DNA of 64,000 nt from Paragemmobacter amnigenus (GCF_009908265.2 NZ_JAAATX020000006.1:62001-126000), one strand, 5' to 3'. Numbered from the stretch's first letter, positions 1 through 8,750 are shown. The notes: generated by a model not told the origin, from the sequence alone. Translations and numbers: made by a program.

Positions 1-122
1 TCGGCGGATTTGGCATAGCCGACAATTTCCTTCGCCAGACCATTCGCCCGCATCGCATGGGCCATGGACGAGGCGATGAGGCCCAACCCTATCAGTGCGA
101 CACGGTTATAGAGCGCGGCCAT
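1..122 (-). CDS. tyrC: Prephenate/arogenate dehydrogenase, N-terminus only
   Basis: Partial gene running off the left edge; only about 40 residues are present. They read [19 protein letters not shown], a Rossmann NAD(P)-binding start (GLGLIAS in place of GxGxxG) typical of TyrA/TyrC dehydrogenases, which convert prephenate or arogenate on the way to tyrosine. The ATG shares one base with the hisC stop (TGATG), so it is probably translationally coupled to hisC. A hisC-tyrC order is usual in Rhodobacteraceae and supports the call; the catalytic part lies outside the window. Confidence 0.75.
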   Translation of the reverse strand, partial: MAALYNRVALIGLGLIASSMAHAMRANGLAKEIVGYAKSA

Positions 123-1207
123 CACCGGACCCCTTTGAACTGCGCCACGGCATGGGCGACGCGGCGGCAAGAGGCCTCGTCCCCGACGGTGATCCGCAGG
201 CAATGCGGCAGTTTATAGCCCGCCACCCGCCGCACGATCAGCCCCTGCTGCTGCAGGAAGGTATCGCAGGCCACCGCTTCCTCTTCGGATGCAAAGCGCG
301 CCAGAACGAAATTCGCCATCGACGTATCCGACGGCACGCCCAGTTCCGCCAGCGACTCGGACAGCCAGTGCCGCATGCGCGCATTCTCGGTCCGGCAGCG
401 GGTGACGAAGTCCTGATCGCGCACGGCGGCCTCGGCCGCGTCAAGCTGTGTGGTGGACAGGTTGAACGGTCCGCGGATGCGGTTGAGCACGTCGATGATC
501 GCCTTTGGCCCGTAGCCCCAGCCGATCCGCAACCCGCCCAGACCGTAGATCTTGGAGAAGGTCCGCGTCATCACGACATTGCTGCGTGCCTCGATGATCG
601 ACAGCCCCGCATCATAGCCTTCGACATATTCGGCATAGGCCCCGTCCAGCACGAGAATGGCCTGTTTGGGCAGGCCCGCCGCCAGACGCTCGATCTCGGC
701 AGTCGAGATCATCGTGCCGGTCGGGTTGTTCGGATTGGCGATGAAGACAAGCTTCGTACGGCGGTTGCAGGCGGCAAGGATCGCGTCGACATCCGTCGTG
801 CGTTCCCGTTCGCGCACTTCGACCGGCGTGGCGCCGACGGCCAGCGCGCTGATGCGGTACATCAGGAAACCGTGTTCGGTGAAGACCACCTCGTCCTTCG
901 GTCCGGCATAGGCCTGACAGAGGAAGGTGATGATCTCGTCCGAACCCACGCCGCAGATCACCCGTGCTGCATCCAGCCCATGCACCTCGGCGATCGCCTC
1001 GCGCAGCGAGGAATGGTCGGTCGAGGGATAGCGGTGCAGCGAGTGGACGCTGCGCTGGAACGCTTCTTTCGCGCGGTCGGACGGGCCGAAGGGATTCTCG
1101 TTGGACGAGAGTTTGACGACATTGGTCATGCCCGCGACATGGGCCTTACCGCCCTCGTACAGCGCGATATCAAGGATGCCGGGTTGCGGGCGGATGGCGT
1201 CGGTCAT
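122..1207 (-). CDS. hisC: Histidinol-phosphate aminotransferase
   Basis: A 361-residue fold-type I PLP aminotransferase, the usual HisC length. Seen in the sequence: the N-terminal [10 protein letters not shown] substrate-loop motif (about residues 34-43), NPNNPTGT (158-165), LDGAYAEYV (187-195), and the PLP lysine K219 in [20 protein letters not shown]. It transfers the amino group from glutamate to imidazole-acetol phosphate in histidine synthesis. HisC-like enzymes beside tyrC often also act on aromatic 2-oxo acids, and the overlapping tyrC start points to a role in tyrosine/phenylalanine synthesis too. The histidine genes hisS-Z-G lie 7.5 kb away, not in the same operon. Confidence 0.9.
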   Translation of the reverse strand: MTDAIRPQPGILDIALYEGGKAHVAGMTNVVKLSSNENPFGPSDRAKEAFQRSVHSLHRYPSTDHSSLREAIAEVHGLDAARVICGVGSDEIITFLCQAYAGPKDEVVFTEHGFLMYRISALAVGATPVEVRERERTTDVDAILAACNRRTKLVFIANPNNPTGTMISTAEIERLAAGLPKQAILVLDGAYAEYVEGYDAGLSIIEARSNVVMTRTFSKIYGLGGLRIGWGYGPKAIIDVLNRIRGPFNLSTTQLDAAEAAVRDQDFVTRCRTENARMRHWLSESLAELGVPSDTSMANFVLARFASEEEAVACDTFLQQQGLIVRRVAGYKLPHCLRITVGDEASCRRVAHAVAQFKGVR

Positions 1208-1285
1208 TTTGGCAAGATTCCCCTCATGCTGCGGGGTTCTACCGACGGGCGCGCAGCAAGGCCAGACGGAATGTCGCGGCGGGGA

Positions 1286-1816
1286 TCACTTCGTCGACCG
1301 CGCCTGCAACCAGTCCATCAGCGCCATCAGCACGCCCGAGACGACGAAGGTCAGATGGATGATGGTCAGCCACAGCAGCGTGCGGTCATCCGCGGCGGGG
1401 GTTTCGGGATCGCCGATCTCCATGAAGCGTTTGAGCAGGTGGATGCCCGAGATCGCGACGATCGAGGCGATGAGCTTCATCTTCAGCCCGCCGAAATCCA
1501 CCTTTCCCATCCAGTCGGGCCGGTCGGTGCCCGCGTCGAAATCGAATTTCGACACGAAATTCTCGTACCCCGAGAACATGACAATCAGCAGCAGGTTCGC
1601 CGCAAGCGTCAGGTCGATCAGGGTAAGCACCACAAGGATCGTTTTTTCCGGACTGAGCGTCAGGACCTGCGGCGCGTAATGCACGAGTTCGCGCAGGAAG
1701 ATGACGGTCATCATCCCCAATGCGACAACCAGCCCCAGATACATGGGCGCCATCAACCAGCGCGACGCAAAGAGTCCCCGCTCGAAACGGTCTTCAAGTG
1801 CCTGCTTGCGTGCCAT
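1286..1816 (-). CDS. YqhA/UPF0114 (TIGR00645) membrane protein
   Basis: A small integral membrane protein of 176 residues when started at MARKQALEDRFERGLF; an ATG 16 codons upstream is in frame but the chosen one gives the usual family start. Visible segments are four hydrophobic helices (WLMAPMYLGLVVALGMMTVIFL; ILVVLTLIDLTLAANLLLIVMF; LKMKLIASIVAISGIHLL; LLWLTIIHLTFVVSGVLMALM) and the family motif FSGYENFVSKFD. The family is widespread in proteobacteria; its function is not established. It lies between hisC and rpsD on the same strand, separated from rpsD by a clear terminator, so it is likely transcribed on its own or with hisC-tyrC. Confidence 0.8.
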   Translation of the reverse strand: MARKQALEDRFERGLFASRWLMAPMYLGLVVALGMMTVIFLRELVHYAPQVLTLSPEKTILVVLTLIDLTLAANLLLIVMFSGYENFVSKFDFDAGTDRPDWMGKVDFGGLKMKLIASIVAISGIHLLKRFMEIGDPETPAADDRTLLWLTIIHLTFVVSGVLMALMDWLQARSTK

Positions 1817-1872
1817 CGCCCTGTGTCCTGCCCTGCCTGACCCAAACCTGTCGCGACTTGTCACAAAAGCAA

Positions 1873-1896
1873 GAGGCCCGCCATAAGGCGGGCCTC
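1873..1896 (-). terminator. Rho-independent terminator of rpsD
   Basis: Perfect inverted repeat GAGGCCCGCC-ATAA-GGCGGGCCTC (10-base arms, 4-base loop), followed on the minus strand by TTGCTTTTGT. It lies 25 bases beyond the rpsD stop and separates rpsD from the YqhA-like gene. Confidence 0.85.
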
Positions 1897-1921
1897 GCTC
1901 CGGTGCACCAAGGTGCAGCGA

Positions 1922-2542
1922 TCAGTTCTTCGCGTAGTATTCGACGACGAGGTTCGGTTCCATCTGCACCGGATAGGGCACATCGCCCAGAGCCGGGGTG
2001 CGGACGAACTTGGCGGTCATCTTGGAGTGATCCACCTCGATGTAGTCCGGAACATCACGCTCGGTCAGGGCGACGGCTTCCAGAACCAGCGCCATCTGCT
2101 TGGACTTCTGGCGCACTTCGACGATGTCGCCTTCCTTGACGCGGTAGGAGGCGATGTTCACGCGCTTGCCGTTCACGGTCACGTGGCCGTGGTTCACGAA
2201 CTGGCGGGCGGCGAAGATCGTCGGAACGAACTTGGCGCGGTAGACAACGGCGTCGAGACGGCGCTCCAGCAGACCCACCAGCATCTCGCCGGTGTCGCCG
2301 CGCACACGCTCGGCCTCGGCATAGATCTTGCGGAACTGCTTTTCGGTCAGGTCGCCGTAATAGCCCTTGAGCTTCTGCTTGGCGCGCAGCTGCGTACCGA
2401 AGTCGGACAGCTTGTTCTTGCGGCGCTGGCCGTGCTGGCCGGGGCCGTATTCGCGCTTGTTCACCGGGGACTTCGGACGGCCCCAGATGTTTTCGCCCAT
2501 GCGGCGGTCGATCTTGTACTTGGCAGAGGTGCGTTTGGTCAC
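1922..2542 (-). CDS. rpsD: 30S ribosomal protein S4
   Basis: A primary 16S rRNA-binding protein of 206 residues when started at the GTG encoding [21 protein letters not shown], which is the conserved alphaproteobacterial S4 start; the reading frame stays open upstream, but those residues are not S4-like. An AAGGAG ribosome binding site seven bases before the GTG confirms this start. The S4 domain is plain in [48 protein letters not shown] (about 95-145). It is a single-gene unit with its own promoter and terminator, outside the large ribosomal operons, as is usual in this group. Confidence 0.97.
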   Translation of the reverse strand: MTKRTSAKYKIDRRMGENIWGRPKSPVNKREYGPGQHGQRRKNKLSDFGTQLRAKQKLKGYYGDLTEKQFRKIYAEAERVRGDTGEMLVGLLERRLDAVVYRAKFVPTIFAARQFVNHGHVTVNGKRVNIASYRVKEGDIVEVRQKSKQMALVLEAVALTERDVPDYIEVDHSKMTAKFVRTPALGDVPYPVQMEPNLVVEYYAKN

Positions 2543-2661
2543 CGCTGATCTCCTTCGTTTCGTTTTGAAGGGCGTTGTCCTTTGGCCCGAAGGCCCGACA
2601 GGCATCCCCTTGCGGGGGCCACCAACACCAATGAAAAGCCCCGGCGCAATGCACCGGGACG
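2543..2661 (-). other. Structured 5' leader of rpsD
   Basis: About 120 untranslated bases between the predicted transcription start and the GTG of rpsD. Going downstream it contains a hairpin with CCCGGTGC/GCGCCGGG arms (2641-2660) right at the expected 5' end, followed by CTTTTC, then a GC-rich segment with a GGCC-TTCG-GGCC mini-hairpin (about 2583-2598). S4 is a translational autoregulator in several bacteria, so this leader could carry a control element; that is inference, as no known S4 pseudoknot was recognised. Confidence 0.4.
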
Positions 2662-2667
2662 GGGGGG

Positions 2668-2695
2668 CTTATACAGCCGCTCGGGGCGGAGTCAA
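2668..2695 (-). promoter_or_regulatory. Sigma-70 type promoter of rpsD
   Basis: On the minus strand TTGACT (2690-2695), a 16-base spacer and TATAAG (2668-2673), placed 126 bases before the rpsD start. It is a close match to the housekeeping consensus, as expected for a ribosomal protein gene. Confidence 0.75.
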
Positions 2696-2718
2696 CCGCT
2701 GCCTGTCATGGCCTCCGG

Positions 2719-3798
2719 TCATATCGCCCTGTCATGGCGCAAAAGGGCGACCTCGCTGCTGGACAGGTTGCGGCGCGCGTAATCGCCATAGGCCTGCGGA
2801 TTGATGTCCACCCCGGGCACCACCTCGACCAGACCTGCCCTCTGGGAAGGGTCCAGCATGTCGAGCGTGGTGTTGGACGGGTGGAAGCTTTCCGTCTCGA
2901 TTCCATTGGCGAAGACGATGCTGTGCCGGTCCAGCAGGATGTGGATATAGGTCACTTCGCGCAGGCTGTGGTCCAGCAGGATCGTCGTGTCGTTCACCAA
3001 ATCCTCGGCCTTGACCAGCACTTCCGATGTGCCGAACAGCGACAGCGCGCCCGGCCCCTTGACCAGAATCCGGTGGGCCGGCGACACGATCAGGTCGGGG
3101 TCGGGCCGGTCCTGTCCCATGGCGCCGGAACGCAGGCGGATCGGGCGCAGGTGAGGCATAGCGTAAAGCCGCGCACCCGACATCCGCCGGCTGCCGGACC
3201 AGAGGATCGGCTGCGGCCCGTCATCCTTGGTCAGCACCATGTCGCCGGGTTCCAGCGACTGGATCAGACGGGGACCGTCCGGCGTGGCGATGCGGGTTCC
3301 GGGGGTGAAGCAGATCACCCCGCCCCCTTCGCGCCCGCCCGAAGCCACCCGCGCGCGGTCGATCGAGGCGCGGACCACCCAAAGGTCGCGGTCCGTGGGC
3401 GGCAACTCGCCAAACGCCATCAGAATGCGCGTTCCCGTATCGGGCACCGCAATGATGGTCAGCGAGAAGCTCTGTATCCCGTCGGTGACGATGAAACCCT
3501 GATCGGGCGTTTCATCCTCGTCCGCCGCCATTTGCGCCGAAAGGTCACCCGCCGGGGTCTTGCCCAATGCGGTCCCCACCAGCCGTTTCACCACACGCGC
3601 CGCACGACGGCGCATCTCTGCCTGCCCCTCGGCACCTTCCAGACGCAGAAGGTCTGCCGCGCCGTCGATACGCACTGCCTCGCCCGACCAGCGCCATGAG
3701 GCGCCGACGACGAGGAGGTCAATCGCCGCCCCTGCCAAACCATCTATTTCTGTCTGTGCCCAAGAGATGACAAACGTGCCACGAAAGCCCGTCACCAT
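2719..3798 (-). CDS. Hint-domain (Hint_2 type) protein
   Basis: A 359-residue protein with two parts. Residues 1 to about 150 are a domain I do not recognise, containing RAARVVKRLVGTALGK and a region resembling a sensor or binding domain. From about residue 155 a hedgehog/intein fold begins at VICFTPGTRIATPDGPRLIQSLEPGDMVLT; the CFTPGT box with an N-terminal Cys and the downstream SPAHRILVKGP motif (the TxxH-like block) are hallmarks of the Hint_2 family common in Rhodobacteraceae. Known Hint domains cleave the peptide bond before this Cys. A C-terminal HN splice junction with an extein is not evident, so autoprocessing without splicing is more likely. The biological role is unknown. Confidence 0.75.
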   Translation of the reverse strand: MVTGFRGTFVISWAQTEIDGLAGAAIDLLVVGASWRWSGEAVRIDGAADLLRLEGAEGQAEMRRRAARVVKRLVGTALGKTPAGDLSAQMAADEDETPDQGFIVTDGIQSFSLTIIAVPDTGTRILMAFGELPPTDRDLWVVRASIDRARVASGGREGGGVICFTPGTRIATPDGPRLIQSLEPGDMVLTKDDGPQPILWSGSRRMSGARLYAMPHLRPIRLRSGAMGQDRPDPDLIVSPAHRILVKGPGALSLFGTSEVLVKAEDLVNDTTILLDHSLREVTYIHILLDRHSIVFANGIETESFHPSNTTLDMLDPSQRAGLVEVVPGVDINPQAYGDYARRNLSSSEVALLRHDRAI

Positions 3799-3902
3799 GT
3801 CCTGTATGCCTGCTCGTACTTTTGTTTTTATGAGCAGACCTTAGGACATATACAGACTTTCGGCTATATCATTCCTGCAACAGGCCGGAAAAAGACGGTC
3901 GA

Positions 3903-4811
3903 TCAGAATTTCACGCGCAGGTTGACGGACCCCACGATCTGGTCCGCGGGCTGTTCGTCATATTCGCGGCCAAGCCATGTCAGCCCATAGAAGGCCTCGC
4001 TTTCACCGCCCTGCCAGTGGACGCCCGCGCGCAGACGCGAGCGGGTGTCGGACAGGGTATTGGGGTCGGCCTCGATGAAGTATTCGCTGTCGAACACCTG
4101 CGCGATGTCCCCGCCCAGGGTCAGGCTGATGCCTTCCCCGGTATTGCCACGCGCGACGCGGAACCGCTGGCCGGTCGTCACGTCGCGCAGCATCAGCGCG
4201 CCTTGGGCGAAATGGCCGAAGGAGATGTCACCGCCGACACGGACCAGCGTTTCCGCGCCGACCTGCGCCTCGGCGAAGGGGCGGACCTGGGCCGGACCGA
4301 AGGACAGGCTGCGTCCGATCTCGGCCGTGGCGGTGGGAAAGACATCATCGCCGATCTGTCCGCCAAAGACGGTGGGGGCGGGCAGACCCAGCAGGTCGTG
4401 CAGGTCTGCATGCAATCCGCTGATCCGGGTCTGCGGGCCGACGATCACGGCATCCGCGCCAAGACTGGTTTCGATCCCTGCCATGTCGAAATGGGTATGC
4501 ATCCCGAAGGACAAGGCCCCGACATAGCGGCGGTCTGTCGCCGCAGGCGTGACCAGATCGGCTGGCGAGATCGTCTCGAGCCGCATCCGGAATTCGAGGA
4601 TCTCTCCCGGCATCGCGGGAAGCGTGCCGCGCCAGTTGGGGCCCCTTACCCGGCTGAGCGCATAGGAACCGGTGCGCCACCGGTCACGCCCGTCGCCGAT
4701 GGCGTCATTCGTCAGAAGCCGCCCCCAGCCAAGCGTCACGCGTTCCTGCGATTCGGCAGGAAGGGGAAGCGACAGGGCAAGGGCAACGAAAGCCACAAGG
4801 GGTGCGCGCAT
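3903..4811 (-). CDS. LpxR-like lipid A deacylase (DUF2219)
   Basis: A 302-residue outer-membrane beta-barrel candidate. It begins with a signal peptide (MRAPLVAFVALALSLPLPAES) and ends in NLRVKF with a C-terminal Phe, as expected of a barrel. The LTNDAIGDGRDRW block corresponds to the family's NDxFxxTDR active-site segment, and GPQTRISGLHADLHDLLG to the region with the catalytic His. LpxR removes the 3'-acyloxyacyl chain from lipid A and needs calcium. The barrel strands and the match in both blocks support the family; whether it is enzymatically active on this organism's lipid A is inferred. It starts by itself after the 558-base gap. Confidence 0.65.
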   Translation of the reverse strand: MRAPLVAFVALALSLPLPAESQERVTLGWGRLLTNDAIGDGRDRWRTGSYALSRVRGPNWRGTLPAMPGEILEFRMRLETISPADLVTPAATDRRYVGALSFGMHTHFDMAGIETSLGADAVIVGPQTRISGLHADLHDLLGLPAPTVFGGQIGDDVFPTATAEIGRSLSFGPAQVRPFAEAQVGAETLVRVGGDISFGHFAQGALMLRDVTTGQRFRVARGNTGEGISLTLGGDIAQVFDSEYFIEADPNTLSDTRSRLRAGVHWQGGESEAFYGLTWLGREYDEQPADQIVGSVNLRVKF

Positions 4812-5369
4812 GGATCATCCGTCTGTTAGCCCCCCCAGGCTGACGGGACATTAACCTGTGCTCACGCCCGCGGCTAGTGCTGTAAGGCAACAGCTTTGTT
4901 AACTTGGATTATCAGTTCGCGTGGCGTGAACTGGAAGTGACGCCAACTCACGACTCCACGACAGACGCCAATAGAAACACGCCCCTACCCGCGACACGCC
5001 GCGCGGCGGGAGGCGCTATTGTATGCAATCCGGCAGTTTCATCACCTTCGTCACGAAGGTTTACGGCTTCGTCACCGCGCAGTTTCCCATACGGAAGTAT
5101 CATGCGATCACATAATTGATCGCCGTCGGCAGTGTAGATGGTGACCAGTGTTCCGATGCCCATGTCCCCCGAAGACGCGGCATCACGGTGGCTGGCGGCG
5201 ATCATGCAAAGCGTGTGCGCCGCCATGTGTAGATGGTGTCCAGTGTTCCGGCGAAGGGTCGCAGACCCGACAAAGGATGTTTCTGGCGGCAAGTACGCGG
5301 TGATTGATCGCCGCCGGCCTTTTGGATGGTGACAGTGTATCGATGCCCACGTCCCCCGAAGGCGCGGCA
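4812..5369. other. 558-base gap with no supported gene
   Basis: No convincing coding region on either strand. The left part (4812-4930) should hold the promoter of the LpxR-like gene. At 5041-5076 there is a short hairpin (CCTTCG-TCA-CGAAGG) and a second CTTCGTCAC copy. From 5118 on, repeat copies related to the nrdJ 3' end fill the rest (separate entry). Open frames here overlap the repeats and resemble nothing known. Confidence 0.6.
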
Positions 5370-5391
5370 TCAGGTTCGGCTGGCGGCGATC
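5118..5391. repeat. Degenerate 86-base repeats at the nrdJ 3' end
   Basis: Two 86-base copies, 5118-5203 and 5306-5391, both beginning GATCGCCG and ending TGGCGGCGATC, sharing GATGCCCA, TGTCCCCCGAAG/CGTCCCCCGAAG and CGCGGCATCA. Between them (about 5217-5250) is a shorter third copy of the GTAGATGGTG-CCAGTGTTCCG part. The right copy contains the last codons and stop of nrdJ; relative to it the left copy is out of register by a small indel just after the AASR-encoding bases. Confidence 0.65.
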
Positions 5392-7691
5392 GACTTACCC
5401 CCACCTAACCCGCACTTAGAATAGCCGCAGCTGGCGCAGGTCATGCAACCCTCGACCATGCGCATGTCATAGCTGCCGCAGGAGGAACAGGCCTTGCCCT
5501 TGGGCGCGCCCAGCGCCACCACCTCGGCCTTGGGGTCGGATTTCAGGCCCAGCCCCTCGCCCGCGATGAAGCCGATGTCGATCAGGTGGCGTTCGATCAC
5601 CCCGCCGATGGCCGCAAGGATGGACGGGATATAGCGCCCCTCCATCCACGCCCCGCCGCGCGGGTCGAAGACGGCCTTCAGCTCCTCAACCACGAAGGAA
5701 ATATCGCCGCCACGCCGGAAAACCGCACTGACCATACGGGTCAGAGCCACGGTCCAGGCGAAATGTTCCATGTTTTTCGAGTTGATAAAGACCTCGAAGG
5801 GGCGGCGATGGCCTGCGATGACGATGTCGTTGACCGTGATGTAGAGCGCGTGTTCCGACCCCGGCCATTTCAGCTTGTAGGTCTGCCCTTCCAGCGCGGC
5901 GGGGCGGTCCAGCGGTTCGGAAAGATAAACCACCTCGGCCCCGTCGGTGCCCTGCTGCACGGTGGCGGGCGCCTCGGCCGGGGTCTTGTCGGAGCTTTCC
6001 GACACGGTCAGGACAGAGCCGGTCACATCATTCGGTCGATAGGTGGTACAACCCTTGCAACCCTGGTCCCAGGCGGCCATGTAGACCTCCTTGAAATCGT
6101 CGAAGCTGATGTCTTCGGGGCAGTTGATGGTTTTCGAGATGGAGCTGTCCACCCACTTCTGCGCCGCCGCCTGCATGCGGACATGGTCCAGCGGGGGCAG
6201 GGTCTGGGCGTTGACGAAGTAATCCGGCAGGAGCGCGTCGCCGTTCTTTTCGCGCCACAGGCGGACGGCGTAGTCGACCACCTCTTCTTCCGTCCGCGAA
6301 CCGTCCTTTTGCAGCACCTTTCGGGTATAGGCATAGGCGAAGACCGGTTCGATACCGGATGACACGTTGCCCGCATAGAGGCTGATCGTGCCGGTGGGGG
6401 CGATCGAGGTCAGCAGGGCGTTGCGGATGCCCTTGGCACGGATTGCGTGCTTTACCTCGTCGGGCATGACGCGAAGTGAACCTGACGACAGGAACTTTTC
6501 GGCGTCGAACAGGGGGAAGGCGCCCTTCTCGGCGGCCAGATCGGCCGAGGCGAGATAGGCCGAGCGTGCGATCGCGGCCATCCACTCCTCGGTCGCGCGG
6601 GCGGCGGCGTCGGAGCCGTAGCGCAGCCCCACCATCAGCAGCGCATCGGCCAGACCGGTGACGCCAAGGCCGATGCGGCGTTTCGCCTGCGCCTCGGCCG
6701 CCTGTTGCGGCAGGGGGAAGCGGCTGGCATCTATGACATTGTCCATCATGCGGACGGCGGTGCGGACGAGGCGGTCAAGCGCGGCCATGTCCATCGCGGC
6801 GAATTTGGTAAACGCGCCGTTAACCAGCGTCGGCAGGTTGATGGAGCCCAGAAGGCAGGCGCCATAGGGCGGAAGGGGCTGTTCGCCGCAGGGGTTGGTC
6901 GCGGCGATGGTTTCGCAATAGGCCAGATTGTTCATCGCGTTGATCCGGTCGATGAAGATCACGCCCGGTTCGGCGAAGTCATAGGTGTTGCGCATGATCC
7001 GGTTCCACAGATCGCGCGCCTGCACCGTGCGATAGACCTTGCCGTCGAAGACGAGTTCCCACGGACCGTCGGCCTTTACCGCCGCCATGAAGGCATCGGT
7101 CACTAGCACGGAAAGGTTGAACATCCGCAAACGGGCGGGATCTTTCTTCGCCTCGATGAAGGTTTCGATATCGGGGTGGTCGCAGCGCATGGTGGCCATC
7201 ATCGCGCCGCGGCGGCTGCCTGCCGACATTATGGTGCGGCACATCGCATCCCAGACATCCATGAAGGACAGAGGGCCCGATGCATCGGCGGCGACCCCCT
7301 TCACCTCGGCCCCGCGGGGGCGGATGGTGCTGAAATCATAGCCGATTCCGCCGCCCTGCTGCATGGTCAGCGCGGCCTCTTTCAGCCCGTCGAAGATGCC
7401 GCCCATGTTGTCGGGGATCGTGCCCATGACGAAGCAGTTGAAGAGCGTGACGGAACGCCCCGTGCCTGCGCCCGCGGTGATGCGACCTGCGGGCAGGAAT
7501 TTGAAATCCTCCAAGGCTTCGTAAAATTCGGCCTCATACCGGGCGGGATCGGCTTCGACCTCGGCCAGGGCGCGGGCGATCCGGCGCCAGCTGTCCTCGA
7601 CCGTGCCGTCGATGGGGGTGCCGTCCGCCTCTTTGAAGCGGTACTTCATGTCCCAGATCTGTTCGGCGATGGGGGCGGAGAAGCGGGACAT
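5370..7691 (-). CDS. nrdJ: B12-dependent (class II) ribonucleotide reductase
   Basis: Reduces ribonucleotides to deoxyribonucleotides with adenosylcobalamin as radical source. 773 residues from MSRFSAPIAEQIWD; this start was preferred to an ATG 22 codons upstream because it matches the family. Visible are NPCGEQPLPPYGACLLGSINL with the radical-site cysteine region, the paired LFNCFVMGTIPDN cysteine, NVIDASRFPLPQQ, and a C-terminal cysteine cluster (CSSCGSYDMRMVEGCMTCASCGYSKCG) that re-reduces the active site. After SKCG the protein carries about 12 extra residues (LGGGKSIAASRT) that run into the 86-base repeat, suggesting the original end was altered. It is transcribed divergently from the DUF1489 gene. 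Confidence 0.92.
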   Translation of the reverse strand: MSRFSAPIAEQIWDMKYRFKEADGTPIDGTVEDSWRRIARALAEVEADPARYEAEFYEALEDFKFLPAGRITAGAGTGRSVTLFNCFVMGTIPDNMGGIFDGLKEAALTMQQGGGIGYDFSTIRPRGAEVKGVAADASGPLSFMDVWDAMCRTIMSAGSRRGAMMATMRCDHPDIETFIEAKKDPARLRMFNLSVLVTDAFMAAVKADGPWELVFDGKVYRTVQARDLWNRIMRNTYDFAEPGVIFIDRINAMNNLAYCETIAATNPCGEQPLPPYGACLLGSINLPTLVNGAFTKFAAMDMAALDRLVRTAVRMMDNVIDASRFPLPQQAAEAQAKRRIGLGVTGLADALLMVGLRYGSDAAARATEEWMAAIARSAYLASADLAAEKGAFPLFDAEKFLSSGSLRVMPDEVKHAIRAKGIRNALLTSIAPTGTISLYAGNVSSGIEPVFAYAYTRKVLQKDGSRTEEEVVDYAVRLWREKNGDALLPDYFVNAQTLPPLDHVRMQAAAQKWVDSSISKTINCPEDISFDDFKEVYMAAWDQGCKGCTTYRPNDVTGSVLTVSESSDKTPAEAPATVQQGTDGAEVVYLSEPLDRPAALEGQTYKLKWPGSEHALYITVNDIVIAGHRRPFEVFINSKNMEHFAWTVALTRMVSAVFRRGGDISFVVEELKAVFDPRGGAWMEGRYIPSILAAIGGVIERHLIDIGFIAGEGLGLKSDPKAEVVALGAPKGKACSSCGSYDMRMVEGCMTCASCGYSKCGLGGGKSIAASRT

Positions 7692-7813
7692 TTGGCGCCT
7701 ATCTTGCGTTGGTTTTGAGCAAGCCCCCAACATACGCGAAGGGGGTGGGATGGTCAAACCTTGCGGGTCCGGTGGTTAACGCTAGAGTCCCGACCGGAGA
7801 CCCCGGGGGAATC

Positions 7814-8242
7814 GTGGCTTACGTCAATATCCTGAAGCTTTGCGTCGGCGCGGACAGTGTCGAGGATCTGGTCGACTGGCAGGAGAGCCAGCGGCACAGA
7901 TGGCCGAAGGGCTGTGCGGTGCATGTGACGCGGATGTGGCCCAAGCGCGAGGCAGAGGTTCTGGCGGGCGGGTCGCTCTACTGGGTCATCAAAGGGGTCA
8001 TCCTTGCCCGCCAACGCATTGTCGGGCTTGAGAAAATCGATGGCGCGGACGGGGTGCAGCGCTGCGCGCTGGTACTGGACGCAGAGGTCATCCGGACCGA
8101 GGGCGCGGCGCGGCGGCCGTTTCAGGGGTGGCGCTATCTGGACCCTGCGGAAAGCCCGCGCGACCTGCCCAAGGGGCGCGAGCGCGAGGATGCGCTGCCG
8201 CCGGAACTGGCGCAGGCTTTGGCGGAAATCGGGCTGCGGTAG
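7814..8242 (+). CDS. DUF1489 family protein
   Basis: A 142-residue cytosolic protein starting at a GTG (MAYVNILKLCVGADSVEDL); the open frame extends further upstream, but the NILKLCVG block is the conserved family start. Motifs visible: LKLCVGADSVEDLVDWQ, WPKREAEVLAGGSLYWVIKGVILARQRI and FQGWRYLDPAESPRDLP near the C-terminus. The family is almost confined to alphaproteobacteria and its function is unknown; it is probably a small conserved housekeeping protein. It is divergent from nrdJ across about 120 bases and convergent with the small secreted protein gene. Confidence 0.8.
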   Translation: MAYVNILKLCVGADSVEDLVDWQESQRHRWPKGCAVHVTRMWPKREAEVLAGGSLYWVIKGVILARQRIVGLEKIDGADGVQRCALVLDAEVIRTEGAARRPFQGWRYLDPAESPRDLPKGREREDALPPELAQALAEIGLR

Positions 8243-8291
8243 CTGTACCGTCGGCTGTGCAGAGCGTTGTACCGCAAACTGTCAGCACGCA

Positions 8292-8319
8292 GCGAACGCT
8301 TCATTGCGGAAGCGTTCGC
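8292..8319. terminator. Hairpin between convergent genes
   Basis: Perfect 11-base arms GCGAACGCTTC and GAAGCGTTCGC around the loop ATTGCG, between two convergent genes. There is no clear T-run on either side, so it is only a possible bidirectional terminator. Its TTC-loop-GAA core with TTGC in the loop resembles the hairpins at 14.1 kb. Confidence 0.5.
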
Positions 8320-8341
8320 ATTCCGGGCGCCGTCGAGAGGT

Positions 8342-8686
8342 TCAGAAGTTGTTGGGATTGCCGTCGATCAGGGTTCCGGTGCCATCCTCGGCCCCGTCCT
8401 TGATCCATGCGACCTGATCGCCGGACAGGCGAACGCCCCAGCAGCTCGCCCCTTCGCCATAGTCGAAGCACATCGCGTCGCCTTCCACCGTCCATTTGCC
8501 GGTGTAGCCGTCGCCCTTGATGGTGCCATCCTCGGCGTAAAACTCGGTATAGGCGCCAGAGGCGATCATGGAGCCCTGCACGGTCTTGCCCGAGATCGCG
8601 GACTTGATCGTCTCGCCAGTGGCGAGGTCCTGCGCGAAGGCGGGAAGGGCAAGGAGGAGGGCGGTAGCGGTCAGACGGAGATGCAT
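8342..8686 (-). CDS. Small secreted protein, DUF995-like
   Basis: A 114-residue protein with a clear Sec signal peptide (MHLRLTATALLLALPAFAQ, cleavage after FAQ). The mature part has a GKWTVEGDAMCFDYGEGASCWGVRLSGDQVAWI segment with two Cys that could form a disulfide; this KW-VEGD-CF-Y-CW pattern recalls the small periplasmic DUF995-type domain, a family of unknown function seen in rhizobia and Rhodobacteraceae. It is likely a periplasmic protein. It has its own AAAAGGGAT-type ribosome binding site and stands alone between hisG and the DUF1489 gene. Confidence 0.6.
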   Translation of the reverse strand: MHLRLTATALLLALPAFAQDLATGETIKSAISGKTVQGSMIASGAYTEFYAEDGTIKGDGYTGKWTVEGDAMCFDYGEGASCWGVRLSGDQVAWIKDGAEDGTGTLIDGNPNNF

Positions 8687-8750
8687 CCGGGATATCCCTT
8701 TTGTTCACCAGAAGGGGAGGTAGTCCTTGGCGCAGGACGTCAAGCTTTGG

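Noticed and set aside
4948-5404. A 140-codon minus-strand frame and overlapping ones in the gap after nrdJ
   Set aside because: They run through the degenerate 86-base repeats, have no ribosome binding site or family match, and no promoter of their own was seen.
7692-7813. A B12 riboswitch or NrdR box upstream of nrdJ
   Set aside because: The 122 bases between nrdJ and the DUF1489 gene are too short for a cobalamin riboswitch and contain no recognisable B12 box or NrdR palindrome.
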